Shown here: positions 23,399 through 34,821 of the stretch, in pieces | Numbering within the stretch: the stretch's first letter is position 1 | Layout of the letters: each line of letters opens with the position of its first letter | Assembly: GCA_024699855.1 (NCBI GenBank) | Contig: JAMPIQ010000003.1 | Location: 2,604,001-2,668,000, forward strand | Origin: Aphelenchoides besseyi | Taxonomy: Eukaryota; Nematoda; Chromadorea; Rhabditida; Aphelenchoididae | Length of the DNA: 64,000 nt | Reading direction: 5' to 3' | Notes under the pieces: model-generated | The model's database searches: none | What the model was told of the DNA's origin: nothing | The model's input: the letters and a program-made list of their open reading frames with translations, nothing else | Made by a program: the position numbers and the translations under genes

Positions 23399-24716
23399 TT
23401 AGAATGTGTCATTAGCTTGGTGGTCGTCGGTAATATTCTGTTTTGGTTGAATTCCACTGCCAACTTGTGGAACTGTCGAGCTTCTCAATTTGAACATCTG
23501 CATAATATCTTTTCGAATCGTGTTGTTTAAACTCAAGTAGATGAAAGGAGGAATGCCTGGAATACTGCAATTAAGAATAACTAATAGTCGAGGGTTAATA
23601 CCATGAATAAAAAGCCATCCAAAGCTTCCGATTACAATCAGCGTTTTGTTCAACGTCACATAATTCATTAGAACGTAGATCTAAACAAATTAACCGCTGG
23701 GCTTCACGACTAATCGCTCACCGTACAAGCGACCATGTTCACAAGACTGATTATGAAAACTTGAATAAACGACTTAAAAGAAGTCAAATTGATTTCAATA
23801 TCATCAGCAAACTTACTCGATACTGCGCTCGTCGTTGTCTGTTCGAAACAGTTTGAACGGCAAGTATGTTTGTGGTTTGGAAGCCCAAGAGTATGCAAAA
23901 AAGCGTGTAAATGAACATAAGTCCAACACTTTCCATTGAGTTATTGATTATTTGAACAACATTTGCGTACTAAAATTTACATGTCGACACTTTGTCTTCG
24001 TTCCTTCTGTACTTACTTCTCCACTGGAATCGGATTCCTTGTAGAAAGCGAACGGATCATTGAACCAGCTGACCGCGTAGGAACTGAATTTCACTGGCGT
24101 ACAGAACATCAGACAATAGAAACCGTAGATCGACGGAATAGCAAGCCAGAAGAAGATTCGATCTGATCGAAAAAACTTTTCGTTAAATTTTGGCCAAAGT
24201 ATGTTCGTGCAGCGATTGAACGCCAAGAGAATTGACGCAAGAGATACCGAGCAATAGAGGCCTAAGATAAGTTAGAAGGATTAAAAGAGTGGAAGATACC
24301 GAATGCAAAGGAGCCGGTGACGTAGATAAAGTCGGCATGCGAACAGAAGACATCGCCACGTATCGCCATAACTCCGGTTAACGCACCACTTATTGGAATT
24401 TCAATCAAGTCAATAATACCTAAGGCCGTTAATATACGAAATTGAGGTTGAACTAACCGATGTAACACATGAACGCGTAACATTGATTCGAAGATCGATT
24501 CCAAATTGACATAATGCAAGGAATGTAGAGCAACTGAAATCAAACATTTGAATCGACACATTGGTTGTTGAATACCTCCATCACTACAGCCATTCCTATC
24601 AACAAACATCCAATCTTCGGATGTTGTCGTTCGGACAACGGAATCAAATCGACGTCGTAGAGACTACAGTTGTGTAGACGTTCGTATTCGAAGCGACGAA
24701 AGATGAAAAGTTCCAT
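23399..24716 (-). CDS. Serpentine chemoreceptor, SRT class
   Basis: Seven-helix G-protein-coupled receptor, probably in chemosensory neurons. It starts at 24716 ('MELFIFRRFEYERLHNCSL'). Conserved SRT features follow: 'LLYIPCIMSIW' (about 24530), 'DLIEIPISGALTG', 'GDVFCSHADFIYVTGSFAFG', 'LLAFNRCTNI', 'PSIYGFYCLMFCTPVKFSS', 'SWFNDPF' and near the end 'IPPFIYLSLNNTIRKDI', then a polar tail and stop at 23399. Introns are short and phase-compatible. A paralogue with the same motif order lies on the plus strand at 33489-34821. Confidence 0.88.
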
Positions 24717-25275
24717 TTCAAGTTTACAGTAACAAGCCGAACGTGGTTCGTGTTTTATTATAAACCTACGTTTTTGTTTGTTATAACAATTCAAGACACG
24801 ACAATCGAATTGTGAAACTTCTGGTTCTCAAATGAGTACAAGTCGTCCACGGTCGATAACACGAAAAAGTACGTTTAGCAGGTGACCTGTTGTTTATCGG
24901 CGTAATCAAATTTTACTGCTCTTAGGTTACGATTGCTTACGATGTGTTGTTTGATCGACCAAAATCTTCGAAATCTCTGCCTGTGGTTGTTCTCTTCACA
25001 ATTTGTTCGTTTAACTTAACAGTCTTACAAATTACGTCAACACTTTATTCTCGTCAACAAATATGCGACCAAAAAAGAATGAAGTTAAACTGGGTTTTGT
25101 ATTCACACTTCTCGGAATAATCTCCCGGTAACAAACTCAATCGGCAACATCAATAAGACGCATTGTTTCCGTAAATTATGCGCATCGCCGAATGACCAGT
25201 CACGTGTTTCTTCGCTTGCCATGGCGACCATTCAGATTGCACTCGAAGTCATTTCGTTTCCAGTGCTTTTGAGTC
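24717..25275. promoter_or_regulatory. Divergent intergenic region
   Basis: About 560 bp between the SRT receptor (minus) and a four-helix protein (plus), so it holds both promoters. No coding exon or repeat was recognised. Confidence 0.35.
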
Positions 25276-26055
25276 ATGAGACCGAACTCGTCCGACATTC
25301 CTAACGTTTATCAGGAATTACAACAAAAATGTCGAGAAAGTGGATATTGCGGTCGTTACGGTTTTTATTTTTACACGTCGATCTCGTTCGCATTGTTTTT
25401 CCTGCTACTCATCAAATTCTTCGGATTCGATCGAACTCCCCGTTGTATGAGTGTAAGTCCGAACTCGAATTAACATTTTTATTGGTTGTTTAGGATCTTT
25501 GTGAATTCCAAATGGCAATTGTTATATTCAGTTTGGCGTATTCGATCATCCACTTGAGTGCGCTGCTTTGTGCCGGATTTATACTGAGACGAGTTCTTTG
25601 CTTTCCGAACGAGAATGCAATTCCTTTGGCTTATATCTTTACGGGAATTGGTTTCTTTATCGTTACGGTTGTGGCCTTCGGTATGACCGTCTACGCAGCA
25701 AATGGCTTGGAGACTCAATGGTCGCGCGGTGCTTTCTATTGTTTTTGCTGGTTCCTGCAGCCGATTTTTACTATACTTTCTGTGTATATGAAACAACAAG
25801 AAGTTAAAAACATAATCGAATTTGAGTTCTTAAACTAAATTTCAGGACCAAACAACAGATGTAGCAACAGCAAAAGAACAAAAGGAAGAGATCGAATCGA
25901 CAGATTCAGATACGATAAGTCCACGATTGAGTGCGGCGCTAATACGCCAATGGACTAATCGACTATCAGAAGTCGAATACCAAAACAATCCAATTCAAAT
26001 GCGACGAACCGTTCGAGAAGTGATACAGCACATGAACAGTTTAATTAGAGGTTGA
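25276..26055 (+). CDS. Four-transmembrane protein, unrecognised
   Basis: Three exons: 25276-25450, about 25495-25803 and about 25847-26055. Four hydrophobic helices: 'YFYTSISFALFFLLLIKFF', 'MAIVIFSLAYSIIHLSALL', 'LAYIFTGIGFFIVTVVAFG', 'FYCFCWFLQPIFTILSVYM'. The N terminus is short, cytoplasmic and Cys-containing, and the C-terminal tail of about 70 residues is acidic then basic ('KEQKEEIESTDSD'). The tetraspan layout recalls claudin/MARVEL-type proteins, but no signature was seen. The next gene starts about 200 bp downstream on the same strand and is also a small membrane protein, so the two may be cotranscribed. Confidence 0.7.
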
Positions 26056-26262
26056 TAGCAATCACTTCACATAAAATAAATTTGACTCGTTAACTGAAAC
26101 GCCAATTTTCTTGTCAACCTCAAGAGCCTAGCAATAAAACCGATTTATCGCCCTTTCAATCCGCTTGGCATTTCGCGTTGTATTCTTTGAAGCAAAAGTT
26201 CGATAAAGAACATATGATCTCCTTTTTGCAGGTGTTGAGTTTTTGGAGATTTTTTGTTCGAA

Positions 26263-26735
26263 ATGACAATCAGAAACCGGATATGGAAACTGGTTCGAAT
26301 GCTTTTTATACTGTTCCTTTTGCTTTTAATCTCATTGTTCCTCTACTCACGCTTCTCGAATCTACTTGGATCTTACACGAAGTGTACAGAGAAAGATGAT
26401 GTAAGAGGCATTCATAGCATACAATCAGTTGAACGTTTTAGGTCAATTGCATTCGAACGTTGTTGGTTTGGTCCACAATAATAATCGTTCTATTGTTCGC
26501 GTTCTGTTGCGCTGGAATTTCGATTTTTGTTGTCGATGAAGTGATGGCTTGTGAATGTAAGTTGAAATCACAATCCTCGACCATCTGACCTTCAGGTTTC
26601 GATGAGGGACATGTTCTGCGAGCAATTGCAGCGATTTTAGTTGTTGCGTTTATTTTTGTTCTGGTTTTCTTCACTCACGGTGCTTTTCAATTCGGACGTG
26701 AAGTTGCGAAGTTGCTATTAGGTGAAGCAAAATAA
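26263..26735 (+). CDS. Small three-helix membrane protein, unrecognised
   Basis: Three exons give about 125 residues. The start ATG at 26263 lies just downstream of an acceptor-like 'ttgcag'. Helices: 'LFILFLLLLISLFLYS', 'VWSTIIIVLLFAFCCAGISIF' and 'RAIAAILVVAFIFVLVFFTH'. The extracellular parts have a few cysteines ('GSYTKC', 'VMACEC'). Introns at about 26399-26441 and 26557-26595 are GT-AG and keep frame. It ends 'AKLLLGEAK' at 26735. No family recognised. Confidence 0.65.
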
Positions 26736-26990
26736 GGTTTGAAAACACGTGTCCACGTTATTAAAAGTCATTTATTGAGTTAGAAGAAAGTCGTCCAGAA
26801 TCTGCAACGGAGATTGAACGAGAAACTAAGTGATCGGATACGAAAGGATACCGTTTTTGCTCGATGATTTTGATTATTTTAAAAACGTCAGATTGTGAAT
26901 TGCGTTTATTAAAAGTAAAACTGAATTGTAGAACTTTTTGGTCCATTTGCACTCGAGATGTGGTATTAACACGTGGCTGTCTATCCGAAC

Positions 26991-27823
26991 AAGAATCCGA
27001 GCAAACCACCACCACCTAAAACATATCGTCAAAGCGATGTCGGATTGCTTATAAGAGAAAGCTCAAACATTGCAATGTAAAGATTATAGTCGAAGAAAGT
27101 GAGTCTCGAAGATAACGAAATTATTCTACAAACCTCCACGGCGATGGCTGAAAGCAAGTTATCAAACAAAAGTTTCTGTGAACTTACTGCCGACGATGGT
27201 GACGAGATTGACAGCAGCTACAAAATTGGCGTTGTCTTGCGGTTCAATCATAACTCACCAGCACAATTCGATCAAATCAGATTTGAAAGTTGGATCTGCA
27301 AACAAGTGTATTAATACAAGAACTTATAATCAAAACTTACGCTCGATGATGAACATTGCACGTGGGAAGATCTCACGAAGATTCTCTTTGACTTCCGGTT
27401 TCTCTAATTTGTAAAGAGCGGCAGTTTCTTCAATTGCATTTTCGAGGATTCCTTGAAGCTGCAGAAGAAAAAGCATGATCGAGACTTTGATTCTACAGAT
27501 ACCTTTGTAATAAAAACGTTGGTGGCAGGAGTGAATTTTGCAAACGCTTCGTTTTTCTTCGCCTTCAAAGCGTGAACGGTTTCGCGAACAACTTCGAACA
27601 ATCGAGGACTTTCTTTGACCAAAACTTCTGACACATTACTCGACTTCAACATATCGCGAAAAACTTTCTTCCCGGCCTGTAAGTCATCAGCTCGAACATT
27701 TTCGAGTGCTTCGACGAGTTTCGGCGGCAACATGCCCTTGAGTCCACTGAAGACCGATGGGTCTTGAGTATTGGTCAAAGTAACGAGACAGAGTAACAGA
27801 ACTACGGTAACTCCGCGTGTCAT
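26991..27823 (-). CDS. FAR-like fatty-acid/retinol-binding secreted protein with His/Arg and Gly tail
   Basis: Signal peptide from Met 27823 ('MTRGVTVVLLLCLVTLTNT'), then an all-helical domain resembling nematode FAR proteins: 'LPPKLVEALENVRADDLQA' early, and the diagnostic 'YKLEKPEVKENLREIFPRA', which parallels 'ALSDAAKEDLKKQFPIT' of FAR. FAR proteins carry fatty acids and retinol outside cells. Exons are joined by short GT-AG introns. The in-frame chain continues through two tiny exons to an unusual C terminus, 'CCCQSRHHRRHHRR' followed by five Gly and 'LLGFLFG', with the stop at 26993-26991. The tail is supported by three consistent phases, but it is not part of ordinary FAR proteins. Confidence 0.72.
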
Positions 27824-28460
27824 TTCGGGTTCCTGAACAATCACCTACAATATGAAAGGATAGGACTAGAAGGTTCGTAGGACTCGGACTTGATTGCTGA
27901 TGTGTGGACAATGTCTGTCTTTTTATATTCGAAAGTCATAAGAGAAGGGTTGAAAGTCTCCAGTTGAGTTGGTCATAAGCAGCTGCAGGTACACTGATGA
28001 ACATGATTAAATGAGTGAAATTGATTGTGCAGCTGAACAATGAACATTGATGGACATATCGAGAGAAAATGAATTAAATCACATGAACGTTCCGCAACTG
28101 TTTTGCGTCAACTTAACAAGCCACTCGTCGTTCCATCTACTTCGATTTGTTTGTTCAATTTGCGAAATCCGCTTAGCTGAGGAACCAGCAAGAGTCCAGA
28201 TGTCCTATTGTTAGCCGAGCCGTTTTTCTGAGCATCGTGTTTTGACTCTTTTCGTTTGCTTGAATGAAAGAACAGAGTTAAAGATCGGAGTCTTTTCGAT
28301 CGAATCCGGTTTGCTTTTCGTGTGATGAATTCCAAGTCGTGATAATACAAATTTATTCAATTGCAAAGCTGTTAGACTGGATGAGCTGAAGATTGAAGAT
28401 GTTTTTGTGATGGATGGATAAAGATACTCTGCTCTATGTTGATTTTATTGGACCAATGTT
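27824..28460. other. Intergenic between FAR-like gene and chemoreceptor
   Basis: About 640 bp. A basic 80-codon frame at 28108-28350 (minus) has no splice or domain support and was not accepted. Nothing else was seen. Confidence 0.3.
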
Positions 28461-29762
28461 TCATGCCGGGAACAAACGAAATCCCTTTACAGACGATATA
28501 TTGAACGGACAAACGATAACGTTCAATGAAATAAATAGCCACCTGAAACCTTCTGATTCAATTTGATGTTTTCCCCAACAAACCAATGGGTTCAGAAATG
28601 GTCCAATAGAGTAGCAAGTAAATAGCATTTGGTAACCAAAAGAAATCCATTCGCGCTTAAAGCTGGCACCCAAAAAAAATATAACTGAAAAATTTGATGA
28701 TACACATAAACGGCAATCGCTTACTCATTGGCATATGAACACACACAATTGGAATAGCAGTCTGAAAAAGAAACCGTTAACTACGAATTAGCGTGAAACT
28801 TTACCTGCACACCTATGGTCCACGTTAACTGAATCTGTGCTCGACTGTATTCCATCATTTGAGCTCGACGTCGAAGTGTAATGTAGATGCATGTCATGAA
28901 AAAGATGACAGCAATAAACGAGTACTAAAATATTGCTATCAACTTTTGGTCCCTTTGATCACAAACCTCAAAAAAGTATTGGACAGTAATCCACAACAAA
29001 AAGACTCGAATTTCTAACTGAAACATCGATATCATCTTCAACTCTCAATTAGGCAGTTACCGAGCTCGCTTTGTTGTTGCTGTTGTACTGTGGAACAAAT
29101 CGTGTACATTTGTCGTTGGGAAGCACTTCAATTATTTGAATATTTTGTTCGTAATGAACAGCCGAAAGATGGCAAATTATTGTAGATTGAATCAAACAAA
29201 GAAGAAGAACGAATAGGAACAGAAGCATGTATTGACGTGCCGAAAGCGTATACGACCAACATATCGTTGCGTATCGAAAGAAACAAGGAAGTAAACCATA
29301 AATCAAACTTATATAACAACCTGACAAATGATTATCGTATTTAGATATTGAAGTCAACGTACCTAGATACTCGAGAATCACCAGATAGTTTAAATTGGCA
29401 CGATGAAACAACGGGAAGTCTTCCATCAAAGCAGGCAGTGGACCATCAAAGTTCATTGTCAATATTTCTTTCGGTCCTAACATTGAAGGACGCTAGAAAT
29501 GAAGTTTAAAAAACTGTATTAGCAGGAAGATCTAGATTACCGCTTGTGTAGAAAACTGAAGCAGAGCAGAAATAGCGTTCACGTAACAGGAAGTGTACAA
29601 TACGATTTGAAAGGGTTTCAGCGAGGCAGACGATTCCTTCTGAATCAACTTGAACAAAATGAAGTTCAGCAAACATGCCAAAATCGTAACAACAACGAAA
29701 TACGTTTGACTTCCTCTATCGGGACAATTGATATCCGTCACGTTCAACGGTCTCTCAGACAT
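28461..29762 (-). CDS. Serpentine chemoreceptor, Str/Srd-like
   Basis: Seven-helix receptor. It starts at 29762 ('MSERPLNVTDINC'). Helix 1 is 'YFVVVTILACLLNFILFKL', followed by 'SLKPFQIVLYTSCYVNAISAL', which fits the 'lk.y.ilL.ns...D' region of Str/Srd receptors. Then come 'CYISLIYGLLPCFFRYATICW', 'YMLLFLFVLLLCLIQSTIIC', 'YSFIAVIFFMTCIYITLRRR', 'IGVQTAIPIVCVHMP' and 'FTCYSIGPFLNPLVC'. Six short introns keep frame. The 3' end is uncertain: reading through gives a stop at 28461, while splicing at a nearby acceptor would give a different tail. Class assignment within the Str superfamily is tentative. Confidence 0.8.
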
Positions 29763-30609
29763 GTTCTACTGTCAATACGGTTAAATGATCGAACACAAAG
29801 TTTTGTGTGCGGTTATTATTGAGTTTAAGAGGTTCAAATTTGATTAGAAGTGTCCAACAACAAATTTGCTGAGAGACGGAACTTCATCACAACACCAACC
29901 TTTTACTTCAATTGACATATCAAGCGGAGTGTAAGAGCTAATTTTGTTTCCAGCTGTTGAAAAGGCCAAAATCTGTTTAAAACTTAATAAGTCATGAATA
30001 TTCAAAGCAATCCTTGAGCTCAATAAGGAAATTTAGTGTGTTAACGTCATGCCATTTTCTATACGTCATCATCTACGTACAGTCAAATTTTTGACAAGAA
30101 CCTGTGTCTATTCTTTCAACTGCATCTACCAACGTCTCGAACGTCTTCTGTTTTTTGCATTTGAGTTTTGTTGAAATTCGATTCAAGTTTCCGTCCTGTT
30201 CGTCTATTTTCGCTCTTCTTCTGACTGTTTTGTTTTTAGAATCCAGCACATCGGAAAAGGGCGAGTTCAATTAAGCGACTTGCTCGAAAATCCAGAACAA
30301 TGTTTACCGTTCGATTTCCCTGCGATGTCTAAAACAAACGTGATGTTTAACTATTCATTCGATAGCTCTTTGAAAGCTCTACAATTGCAGTTAAAAGAGA
30401 TTGGAAACGGTTAACACACAACCGAGTATTTGAGGTTCGAAATTTGGCGGAAAAATCTTTAAACTCTGATGTCACATCAGGTGTCATTGTATGGAATGCG
30501 ACTTTCAGTAACTTTTTACTATGGCCAAGTTCCATAATTTGACATTAAAGTATCGATAAGTTGATAAGAAAAATTCCCGTCGCCACATCACCATCATCTT
30601 CTTTGCACG
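29763..30609. other. Intergenic with weak exon-like frames
   Basis: About 850 bp. Two minus-strand frames (30535-30347, starting 'MELGHSKKLLKVAFHTM', and 30270-30073, Lys-rich) look partly protein-like and are separated by a plausible acceptor, but no set of GT-AG junctions kept frame across them. They could be a small gene or a decaying one; neither is supported enough to annotate as CDS. Confidence 0.3.
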
Positions 30610-31421
30610 TTATGTTGGACGTATCGTATCTTTGTCGTCGTCTTTATTTTCGTTATCGTCTTTATTTCCACTTCCATTTTTATTGTCACCCTTATTGTCA
30701 TTATCTGCTTTCTTGTTATTATCTCCGCACTTGACTACGTACTTTCGTTTTGCTTGGAAAATTTCCTTTTGACTCATGCAATCTCCGTTTATGAATCCTG
30801 CAAATCGATGTTGACTATTGCTTCTCGATTAAGACCAACCTTGTGCAATGGTTTTAGCTGCGCCACTACTCTCCAACTCGTCCAAAACCTTCTGAGGTTG
30901 CTGCTCCACAAGTGCGTTGTTTCGTTTACATGTTTCTTCCCAACTGTGACTCATCGCATAGATCTCATCCTACAAAGCAGTTCTACTCGTTGTGAATTTG
31001 TCAATTATACCACTGATTGTTGAGCGAATGTCTTGGCTTCGGATGACATTTTCGATTCTTGAATAGCTTTTTGAGCCTCGATAATACGTTCGGTTTGATG
31101 TTTGAAAAAGTTCTTGCGTACCTCCTAAAATCAGCATCTACAGATTTACACACACGAAGAACTTACATCGAAAACACCACCGGCCTTACGACTAAACTCA
31201 TTCAGTCGTGCGATTATCTGATTCTTCGTCAGCTTCTTTTGATGTACGATATTCCAGAACTCATTTTCCAGCTGTGGAGTTAGAATCGTTGAATACAAGT
31301 CGTAGAAATATTGATCTTGGAACTTGAGATTTTCAACTTTGATACATTTCCCATTACTATAAGGCAATAGAAGAGCAGTTAGAAGTACAAAGACAATAAA
31401 GATCATCGGTCTGACAACCAT
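30610..31421 (-). CDS. Secreted helical protein with Asn/Asp/Lys tail
   Basis: Signal peptide from 31421 ('MVVRPMIFIVFVLLTALLL'), then a helical domain of about 170 residues ('QKKLTKNQIIARLNEFSRKA', 'FFKHQTERIIEAQKAIQES', 'QQPQKVLDELESSG'). A region around 'GFINGDCMSQKEIF' follows. The last exon ends in a low-complexity tail of Asn, Asp, Lys and Gly before 'DTIRPT', with the stop at 30612-30610. All four exons join in frame (introns at about 31116-31168, 30978-31020 and 30799-30848). The helical part is distantly suggestive of the nematode SXP/RAL-2 (DUF148) secreted proteins, but this is weak. It lies between two FAR-like genes. Confidence 0.7.
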
Positions 31422-31679
31422 TCGACTGATCCCTCGATCGATTGCTCAATCGATGAGGTTTATATCAATTAAAACGACAAAATTTGTTCTTCGAACAACA
31501 ATGAGCGAAATGAAATTTGCGTGTGCAAAAACACTTGAGTTCAAGTACAATGCTTAGAAGTTTTGATTGTTCAGCCGTTGACCGAGAGCTTCTAAATGAC
31601 GTAAGTTTAATCGAAAAAAGAAGCAAATTGAGTTTATAGAACGTAAAGTCAACTAATCGATTCCAACAAATAGATGACC

Positions 31680-32318
31680 TTATAAGTTGATCATTAGTGA
31701 TTGGTCGATAATATTGACGAAATCATTAGCGTCGTTCAAATGAATCGGAAACAAATCAATGATCGAACTTTTGGGAGTTTTAGCGTGTTCTAAATGTCAT
31801 TTCATTTCCTCTCAACTGTGTCGTTGATTACCTTCGAAAAAATGGGCTGTGATTGGATATACATCTTTAATGTTTTGCTTGACGGCTTCACTCTGCAATT
31901 CGTACAAAGTAACCGCATGTCGAACGCTCTCTTTCTTCTGATCCTCCAACTAAAAAAAACGAAATTGAACATCTGAACGACAATTAGCGACCTTTTGAAA
32001 GAAGAGTTTTGTATCGGCAGTTAAGTGTTGCATTTTCTCCAATCGATCCAAACGGTTCTCTTGTCCCAATGCCTCTATGATCAAAGCTAATGGCCGGCTG
32101 GTTTGTGCAACAATAGCATGAGCTTGTTCGAAGGTCGTAATTTCGGGGATTCTCTTGAGAAGCCGCGGCAAAGCAAGTAGGTCCTTAAGAGCAACAGTCA
32201 AAAAGCCCTCACGTACTTTGTTTGCAATCGCTTGTCTCTCTGATACCGTGCTATTAGCATCGACTAAGAATGTCGCAAACAGTAAACTAAATAGAATACA
32301 ACAGAATCTTACAAACAT
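31680..32318 (-). CDS. FAR-like secreted protein
   Basis: Signal peptide from 32318 ('MFVRFCCILFSLLFATFLV'), then helices with FAR-like spacing. The diagnostic second-exon block 'HAVTLYELQSEAVKQNIKDVYPITAHFF' (seen in two parts: HAVTLYELQSEAV and KQNIKDVYPITAHFF) parallels FAR 'Y..LS..AK..L...FPIT..VF'. A third exon adds a short tail ending 'DQSLMINL' at 31682-31680. Introns at about 31951-31996 and 31794-31835 are GT-AG and keep frame. It is a paralogue of the gene at 26991-27823 but without the Gly-rich tail. Likely role: extracellular fatty-acid or retinoid carrier. Confidence 0.72.
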
Positions 32319-33488
32319 ATTGAAAGGCTCTGAAGATTAAATGCGGAACTAATCTGCAATTTATATAGCGGACTGATGGTCGCTTTCCAAAAAGGTGATC
32401 TTGTTGAACTTAACCAAAAACATTTGGTCGAACTTGACTGTATAAACAAACGCATTCTGTCCAATGGTCAACTTAGTAGTTGGATGACCGAATTTGCAGC
32501 AAAAAGACCCCCGTTTGCAACGTCACCAAAATATACGTCTACAATTTTACGTTTCGTATCAGTTGGCTCTTTCGGATTCAAGTTTTCAATCAAATGCTCC
32601 AAAACACAAGAATTCTTAGAATTTTGTTCAAGACAACCTTAAGCATTGTATTCGTCTGAAACCTCTATCAGTGTAAATACAAACCACAACATGCGATCAA
32701 CGATATAACTCGTTGAAATAAAAGGTTTGCGGATTGTCTCTACGACACTACAAGAAAATCGAATTTGCAAAACGTCGTTACGACAAAACCACAAAAATGC
32801 AAGAAAGCCTAACGACACCCAAAAAGTTCACAAAATAGGACCTCGTGAAGACAATCCGCAAGCCATTACTATTTCAACGAGTTATAGCTCATCTATTGTG
32901 ATCATATAAATTCACATTGTTTTAAAGTACAAACGATTTTCAAAGTCTCAAATTCCTCGGAAAAGATCCCAGTCATCTCGCTTATAAGGTAAGCTAGAGA
33001 TTATGATTTCCGGCCTATTCGTCAACCATTTAATGTGAACATGAAGTTCACGGAAACCAAGTAAATTTCTCAGACAATGTCACGTCTTGGTCTATAGCGT
33101 TGCTTGTGAACACTAATGTGAGAACTATAAATTGAAGACATCATTTTCTATGCCCTAGATTGCGGCATTGGCTACAGTAGCGTGAGGATTTTCAATCACA
33201 GAGTCATGTTTCTTAAACCAATCACTCAGTTCTGGTTACTGTGATTGGCATTTTCCGTCCAAATAAAACACAAACTTTTAACGCATAGACAACTATTTCC
33301 ACTTCTGTGACCGTAACTATAAATTCCTGAACTAGGGACCAGATGTGTGGGAAATTCCGATTACGAGAATACAATTTTATTTTCTTTCTTGTCTGAGGCG
33401 CTATTAAAGTTGTCAGTAAAGGTGTAACGGCCGGAGATACTTGAACATATGTTTTTGTCATAAACAACCATCTGGTTAGTTTAGAGCT
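32319..33488. other. Intergenic region with an inverted-repeat element
   Basis: About 1.2 kb between divergently placed FAR-like and SRT genes. Apart from the inverted-repeat element at 32703-32888, nothing coding was recognised; a frame at 32376-32642 has no support. Confidence 0.4.
32703..32888. mobile_element. MITE-like inverted-repeat element (family with 38.73 kb)
   Basis: Arms 32703-32740 and 32849-32888 are inverted copies of each other: 'ATAACTCGTTGAAATA' ... 'TTGCGGATTGTCT' on the left, and the reverse complement on the right. The element is flanked by TA on both sides (gaTA|TAACTCG ... CGAGTTA|TAgc), as for Tc1/mariner-type insertions. It has no coding capacity and is about 185 bp long. 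Its terminal 'ATAAxTxGTT(T)GAAATAA' and internal 'CGAATTTGC' segment recur in the hairpin at 38728-38901. Confidence 0.75.
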
Positions 33489-34821
33489 ATGGAGTTGTAT
33501 TTCTTTCGACATGAGCGTTTTGTGGAACTTTACACTTGCAACTTCAATGTTGATTCAATACCATTGTCTGATCGACAACATGTGAAAGTCGGCATCGCCT
33601 TATTAATTGTCTCGTTGTTAATGGAGGTGAACGTCACCTTCGTTCTTTACAATTTTTTGTTATAGTTGCTTTACATTCCGTGTTTGATCTCAATAAACAA
33701 AATGGCATCTAACGCGTGCTATAAACTGATGCGTTATATTGGTGAGTCAATTCTTATGATGTCAGTCATATCAATAAACTCCAGGTATTATTGATCTTTT
33801 CGTAATTCCTATAAGTGGAACGTTGACTGGATATCTGGCAATAAACGGCTACTCGTTCTGCTCGTATCCCACTTTGATCTACTTTAGCGGCTCATTTGGT
33901 TTAGGTGCTCAAAAACAAGAGAAAATTAACCCAATTATTAGTTTAGGTCTTTACTGTTCAGTTACAATGGCATCAGTAATCCTTGCGCTCAATCGCTGCT
34001 TCGAAATGATTTCTCCACGACTAAACAATGTGATCTTTTCGGAGGAGAAAATCAAATTCTGGCTGATGGCACCGACTCTTTACGGACTTTATTTCATTCT
34101 CTTTACTACACCGGTCGCATTCTCTAGTGTCCATATGAGTTGGTTTTTCAATCCTTTTAAAGGATACAATGATACTGTTGGACATCTGGTGAGTGGTTGA
34201 AGATTATGACTGGTAATCTCAAACTTTTAGTATCACAATCCAATGCATACGGTAGCTACGAATACAAGTGAAATCACTTAATCGATTTTAGGTAAACAAC
34301 GCGATTGAATCATCAAGCTTGATTGTGATTTATACGACTTTCTGCATTGTAGTCTCAGTTCGATCTGCTGCCAATAAAACGGGACAAAATGCTCTTCAAA
34401 ATAGAGCAAAACGAAGAGCACAAATTCTGTCGTTCTTTCAAGTTTTCTTGATTAGTGTTGTCAATGTGGTAAAGACCCGTAAACCGAAGTATAAATTGAA
34501 CAATCTGTCGTTTAGGTAGCGTGCTCAATTTATGTTTTGATGAACATTGTTTCGCTCAGTCCGCTTTTAATCGTAATAGGAATGTTCGGTTGGTTTGGTA
34601 TTCACGGCAAGTTAGAAAAAATTTGCTTTTTTGACCACAAACTTACAGGATTCCCACCGGTGATCTTCCTGACGTTAAATCGTACGATCAGACGCGACAC
34701 GTTGAAGATGTTATGTTGTGGTCATTTCACGGACTCAAAGAACAAAGTTCGCGGAAATACGTGCCAGCAAATTAACACAAGCAACGCTGTTGCAGACTCC
34801 GACCATAATACACGATTTTAA
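33489..34821 (+). CDS. Serpentine chemoreceptor, SRT class
   Basis: Start ATG 33489 ('MELYFFRHERFVELYTCNF'). Successive exons carry SRT motifs: 'LLYIPCLISINKM', 'IIDLFVIPISGTLTG', 'SYPTLIYFSGSFGLG', 'ILALNRCFEM', 'PTLYGLYFILFTTPVAFSS', 'SWFFNPFKGYN', 'ILSFFQVFLISVVNVV', 'GFPPVIFLTLNRTIRRD', with a polar tail and stop at 34819-34821. It shares motif order and intron positions with the minus-strand SRT gene at 23399-24716, so the two are paralogues about 9 kb apart in opposite orientation. Confidence 0.88.

Noticed and set aside
28108..28350. Basic 80-codon minus-strand frame as tail of the chemoreceptor
   Set aside because: No junction connects it in frame to the last receptor exon.
30073..30535. 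Two-exon small gene on the minus strand
   Set aside because: Frames look partly coding but all GT-AG combinations tried break the frame or need introns near 23 nt.
32376..32642. 88-codon plus-strand frame
   Set aside because: No protein features, and it overlaps the likely promoter of the FAR-like gene.
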